Shown here one piece after another: positions 61,438 to 64,000 of a stretch of 64,000 nucleotides of DNA. The DNA lies in contig NVWB01000011.1 in NCBI GenBank assembly GCA_002733575.1, forward strand, positions 1 through 64,000, given 5' to 3'. This DNA comes from Blastopirellula sp. GTDB lineage: Bacteria > Planctomycetota > Planctomycetia > Pirellulales > Pirellulaceae. The notes under the pieces are model-generated. The model searched no databases and was not told the origin of the DNA. It was given only the letters and a program-made list of their open reading frames with translations. A program made the position numbers and the translations under genes. Each line of letters opens with the position of its first letter. The stretch's first letter is position 1.

Positions 61438-62115
61438 ATGAAAGATATTGTTGCAGATAATATTCGTAATGTAGTTAGTCAAAACTTCAATGGGCGTCTC
61501 GCCTGTTCTTGTAAAAATATAAGTACAATATGTGAAAGTTTGTTCCCTGATGAAGCAAGGAGTATTCAGAATTCTGTAGCGCGAAGAAAGAAGGAGTTTG
61601 CGGTCGGTAGAAGCTGTGCTCGCTCAGCGCTTTCCAATCTAAACTTTCCGCCGTGTGCAATTCCAGTTGGAGAATCTCACGAACCTATTTGGCCTAAAAA
61701 AATCACTGGCTCAATAAGCCACGACGGGGATTACTGCGTAGCAGTAGCTGCTTTTGTTCATGATATTAGATTGATTGGGATTGATCTGGCGAAATCAGAG
61801 CCATTGGATAAGAATCTGATTGAGTTAATTTGCACACCAGAAGACATCAGCAACGTTAATAAATATGGAGAGCATAATTATATAGCGGATCCGTATAAAG
61901 CCATTTTTTCAGTTAAAGAGTCAATTTTTAAGTCACTATTTCCAGTGGTAGGTTGTTACTTTGATTTCGGCGACGTGTCCGTCAAATTGAAACTTGATGG
62001 TACGGCGCTAATTGAGTTGAAAAACGACGAATTGTTCGCCCATCTTAGGCCGAAACTAAAGGCAAGGTACTATTTGATTCAGACGTACATATTCTCTATC
62101 GTATGGTCAATATAG
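61438..62115 (+). CDS. Sfp-type 4'-phosphopantetheinyl transferase
   Basis: A 225-residue PPTase that converts the ACPs and PCPs to their active form. Motifs: VGRSCARSALSNL, ITGSISHDGDYCVAV, the magnesium-binding IGIDLAKSEP, and FSVKESIFKSLFPV (family KESxxK). It belongs to the Sfp/EntD class that serves both PKS and NRPS carriers. It is the last intact gene of the cluster. Confidence 0.92.
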   Translation: MKDIVADNIRNVVSQNFNGRLACSCKNISTICESLFPDEARSIQNSVARRKKEFAVGRSCARSALSNLNFPPCAIPVGESHEPIWPKKITGSISHDGDYCVAVAAFVHDIRLIGIDLAKSEPLDKNLIELICTPEDISNVNKYGEHNYIADPYKAIFSVKESIFKSLFPVVGCYFDFGDVSVKLKLDGTALIELKNDELFAHLRPKLKARYYLIQTYIFSIVWSI

Positions 62116-62443
62116 TGGAAATGAATGAAAACGGGGTTAGATGTTGAATTGAATCCAAAGCTGACCCGCTAGTTCTCATATTTTAATCGAATATTGACTG
62201 TTGGGGTGACGGTCTCCTGTTAAAAAGTACCACTGTGAATGAGAATAACTGGCATGATTTGGCTTGAACGAAGGTATTAGAAAAATGTGAAGGCTGTAAT
62301 AAAAATGTGCCAAAATTTGAATAAACGATAGTAAAGGAGCCTAAATATCTCTCAAAAACCATACTGAGCAAGAACGAAAGTTATTGATAAATTAAGGCTT
62401 TAGGTTTCACAAATGGCTCTACGAACTAGGGGCGAACGTTCAA
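62116..62443. other. Gap after the cluster, no gene; holds a direct repeat
   Basis: About 330 bases without a gene. It contains the right copy of the direct repeat listed next and nothing else I can identify. Confidence 0.55.
62206..62243 (+). repeat. Right copy of the direct repeat bracketing the cluster
   Basis: GTGACGGT, seven bases, TAAAAAGTACCAC, then TGTGAATGA. It matches the copy at 4190-4225 in the same orientation. The element of origin is unidentified. Confidence 0.6.
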
Positions 62444-62979
62444 TCAATTGCGGATAACTAAATAGGCTGCCCCGCCTGTTAAAAGCACCTGTTCGATGTC
62501 GATTAGATCGAAACGATATTGTGCATTGCAAAGTTCACAAGTAACTTCGACTTCCCCTTTTTTCTCTAGTATATCTGTTACTTTGGCTCTACCGAGTGAA
62601 AGCAACATCCCGCTGGTGTGCTCCCGTGAACAACTGCAAAAAATCGACCGTGCTGGGATCGAAAAGCCGCACTGTTTCTTGATGGAAGAGTCGATGCAAG
62701 CGCTCGACTAAAGAGATTTGCGCAGCCAATTGCAATATGCGACCCCAGGTATCATTGTCTGTAGACTCCAGGCAACTTTTGGATGAACATACCGCTTACA
62801 TTTTTCTCGTCGCAGGCCAACCAATACCGGGTCGCTAGCTGCTCGGATGTGGCGAAATAGTACTCCAGCACTTCTGAGAATTTTGTTCCCCGCAGTGGCG
62901 CGATTCCTTGATAAGGTTCGGCGCCTTTCGTCTTAATGGTAATAACAAGACTGTCGCTACCAAAGATCTCTTGAATATT
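62444..62979 (-). pseudogene. hslO: Truncated, frameshifted Hsp33 (hslO) remnant
   Basis: The C-terminal two-thirds of the redox chaperone Hsp33, in three frames on the minus strand: NIQEIFGSDSLVITI to YFATSEQLATRYWLACDEK and MFIQKLPG; then DTWGRILQLAAQISLVERL to RLFDPSTVDF; then CSCSREHTSGMLLSLGRAKV to VTCELCNAQYRFD. The CxC and CxxC zinc motifs survive, but two shifts break the frame and the N-terminal domain is missing, replaced by an unrelated sequence. A functional copy probably lies elsewhere. This marks the right edge as rearranged DNA. Confidence 0.85.
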
Positions 62980-63233
62980 CATTTGCTCTTCAATTTTTTC
63001 ATCTTCTGGTTGCAAGATTATCGATGTTCGATACTCATCTTCCACCAGTCCAAGACTATTGGCCCTGGTGCTATAGTCATCTGGGTCAGCAATTTCTGGA
63101 AGTTGAAACTGGCTTGCTGTGGCAAGCACTCGCCCTTGTTCTGGTGAGATAATCAGCTTCTGGACGTCATCGGGTCTTTCAAGTGGGGTAAACACACAAT
63201 GGCTTCTCCATGCATTAGTGTCCCCGATCGTTC
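62980..63233 (-). pseudogene. Unidentified gene fragment fused in frame to the Hsp33 remnant
   Basis: The open frame entering the Hsp33 remnant begins with sequence unlike Hsp33: GDTNAWRSHCVFTPLERP, then EQGRVLATASQFQLPEIADPDDYSTR and SLGLVEDEYRTSIIL. I do not recognise the family. It has the look of a fragment of a larger protein joined by recombination near 62980. Confidence 0.45.
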
Positions 63234-63246
63234 CCCGGCCGGCTGA

Positions 63247-64000
63247 CTATTCCACATTCACCGTAATGTAACCGTCAGCATACAGCCCGCCATCATCGGC
63301 ACGAACCCAGAGTATATATGTCCCCGGCTCATCGAAGGTCGCGCTTACTTCAATCATGCCATCTTCTGGAATTTCAGCTGGCAACCATAGTGAACCCCAG
63401 GGCGAGTTAGCGGCCACTCGGGTGTCTTCCCATATTTTGGTTTGCGGAGGATCGAAGGTAACCTCGCCATTTCCGCGATAGATATTCCAACTCTGGTATA
63501 AGGCGTTAATTTTGTTGACGGTGGGTTTTTGCGACGCGCGAAACATGGCGCGGTGCAGGTCGTCCTCGTCCCTTGTGGTGCGAGCCCTGGATCTAGGCAG
63601 TCCATCGTCTTCAAGATGGGTTCGTATAGTAATTGCCACGTTCCCAAGTAGTTGACCTGTGTCATCTAACAAATTCCCGTTACCTAAAATTTTACTTCCT
63701 GTTAGCCTATTCGGAAGCCCTTGAGACTGTTTTAAAGCCTCCAATGCTCTACCCACATCTCTCCTAGCCAAATTGGTTCCAGCAAATGTATTTAAACCAT
63801 TCGCTGTATTCTTTGTAATAGTCTGTCCCCCAGACTGGAGAACTCTTTTCCCAAGTTTTGCTCCTGTCGCCCCTTGCCCAAGGATTGGCACCATGGCAAG
63901 CACATTCAAACCAGCACCCGATAAATCCCCTCTTAATAAAGAAATTCCAGCATTTAATGCATCTGGAAAGATTCCAAGACCAGGAGTTAATCCAGCTACA
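63247..64000 (-). CDS. Rhs-type C-terminal region joined to a beta-sandwich domain (partial)
   Basis: An open frame that runs off the window edge; its true start is beyond base 64000. The first part is typical of the region near the C-terminus of Rhs/polymorphic-toxin proteins: VAGLTPGLGIFPDALNAGIS, then GQGATGAKLGKRVL and GRALEALKQSQGLPNRLTGS. From about 63600 it changes to an extracytoplasmic-type segment (THLEDDGLPRSRAR, GEVTFDPPQTKIWEDTRVAANSPWGSLW, FDEPGTYILWVRADDGG), which resembles the PKD/Ig-like tail of unrelated secreted proteins. No toxin domain was recognised. It is probably a chimera made by recombination and may be nonfunctional. Confidence 0.6.
   Translation of the reverse strand, partial: VAGLTPGLGIFPDALNAGISLLRGDLSGAGLNVLAMVPILGQGATGAKLGKRVLQSGGQTITKNTANGLNTFAGTNLARRDVGRALEALKQSQGLPNRLTGSKILGNGNLLDDTGQLLGNVAITIRTHLEDDGLPRSRARTTRDEDDLHRAMFRASQKPTVNKINALYQSWNIYRGNGEVTFDPPQTKIWEDTRVAANSPWGSLWLPAEIPEDGMIEVSATFDEPGTYILWVRADDGGLYADGYITVNVE

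Noticed and set aside
62496-62711. 71-codon plus-strand frame at the right edge
   Set aside because: It is antisense to the Hsp33 zinc-site region (CSCSRE...CELC), which is clearly coding-derived on the minus strand.

Overview
The window looks like DNA of a gammaproteobacterium, probably marine or host-associated. The basis is the type of Hsp33 and Rhs remnants, an EctB-type transaminase, an AHL-type LuxR regulator, MacAB-like efflux genes, and IS91 and IS3 family debris. The genus cannot be told from the sequence. Most of the window is one trans-AT polyketide/nonribosomal peptide gene cluster set between two stretches of decayed mobile and housekeeping DNA.

Left edge (1-7.6 kb): a broken IS91-type transposase, three decayed IS3-family remnants, an Fe(II)/2-oxoglutarate oxygenase (3136-4104), and a LytS/LytTR-type two-component pair (4796-6660).

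7.6-13.2 kb: a compact plus-strand set that I do not recognise as a described system. It has a 48-residue peptide with a double-glycine-like leader, two helical-repeat/cupin-like proteins, a LuxR regulator with a conserved AHL pocket, a degenerate ABC ATPase and an ABC-2 permease. A small acidic protein of unknown function follows.

13.7-44.9 kb: the assembly line. One 16.2 kb PKS gene has five modules and no internal AT: KS-ACP-ACP-ACP, KS-ACP-ACP, KS-KR-ACP, KS-DH-KR-ACP and KS0-ACP. All five ACPs of modules 1 and 2 carry the Trp flag of beta-branching carrier proteins. Three overlapping NRPS genes follow: C-A-PCP, C-A-PCP-C-A-PCP and TubC-C-A-PCP-TE-TE. Specificity residues read by eye suggest aliphatic residue - Cys - Phe - a basic residue. 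A nearby ectB-like gene suggests the last is 2,4-diaminobutyrate.

45.0-54.1 kb: a periplasmic DsbA-like protein and a tetraheme cytochrome c, then on the minus strand the ectB-like transaminase, a GntR regulator and a MacAB-like exporter.

54.4-62.1 kb: the trans-acting enzymes. These are an HMG-CoA-synthase beta-branching cassette (KS with Cys to Ser, HMGS, two enoyl-CoA hydratases, free ACP), a discrete acyltransferase, a PfaD-type enoyl reductase and an Sfp-type phosphopantetheinyl transferase.

Right edge (62.1-64 kb): a mosaic of gene fragments, namely a truncated and frameshifted hslO (Hsp33), an unidentified fragment, and an Rhs tail fused to a beta-sandwich domain. A short direct repeat, GTGACGGT-N7-TAAAAAGTACCAC, occurs near both edges at 4190 and 62206. 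Together the genes predict a doubly beta-branched polyketide joined to a Cys-containing tetrapeptide, with its own export and possible extracytoplasmic thiol oxidation.
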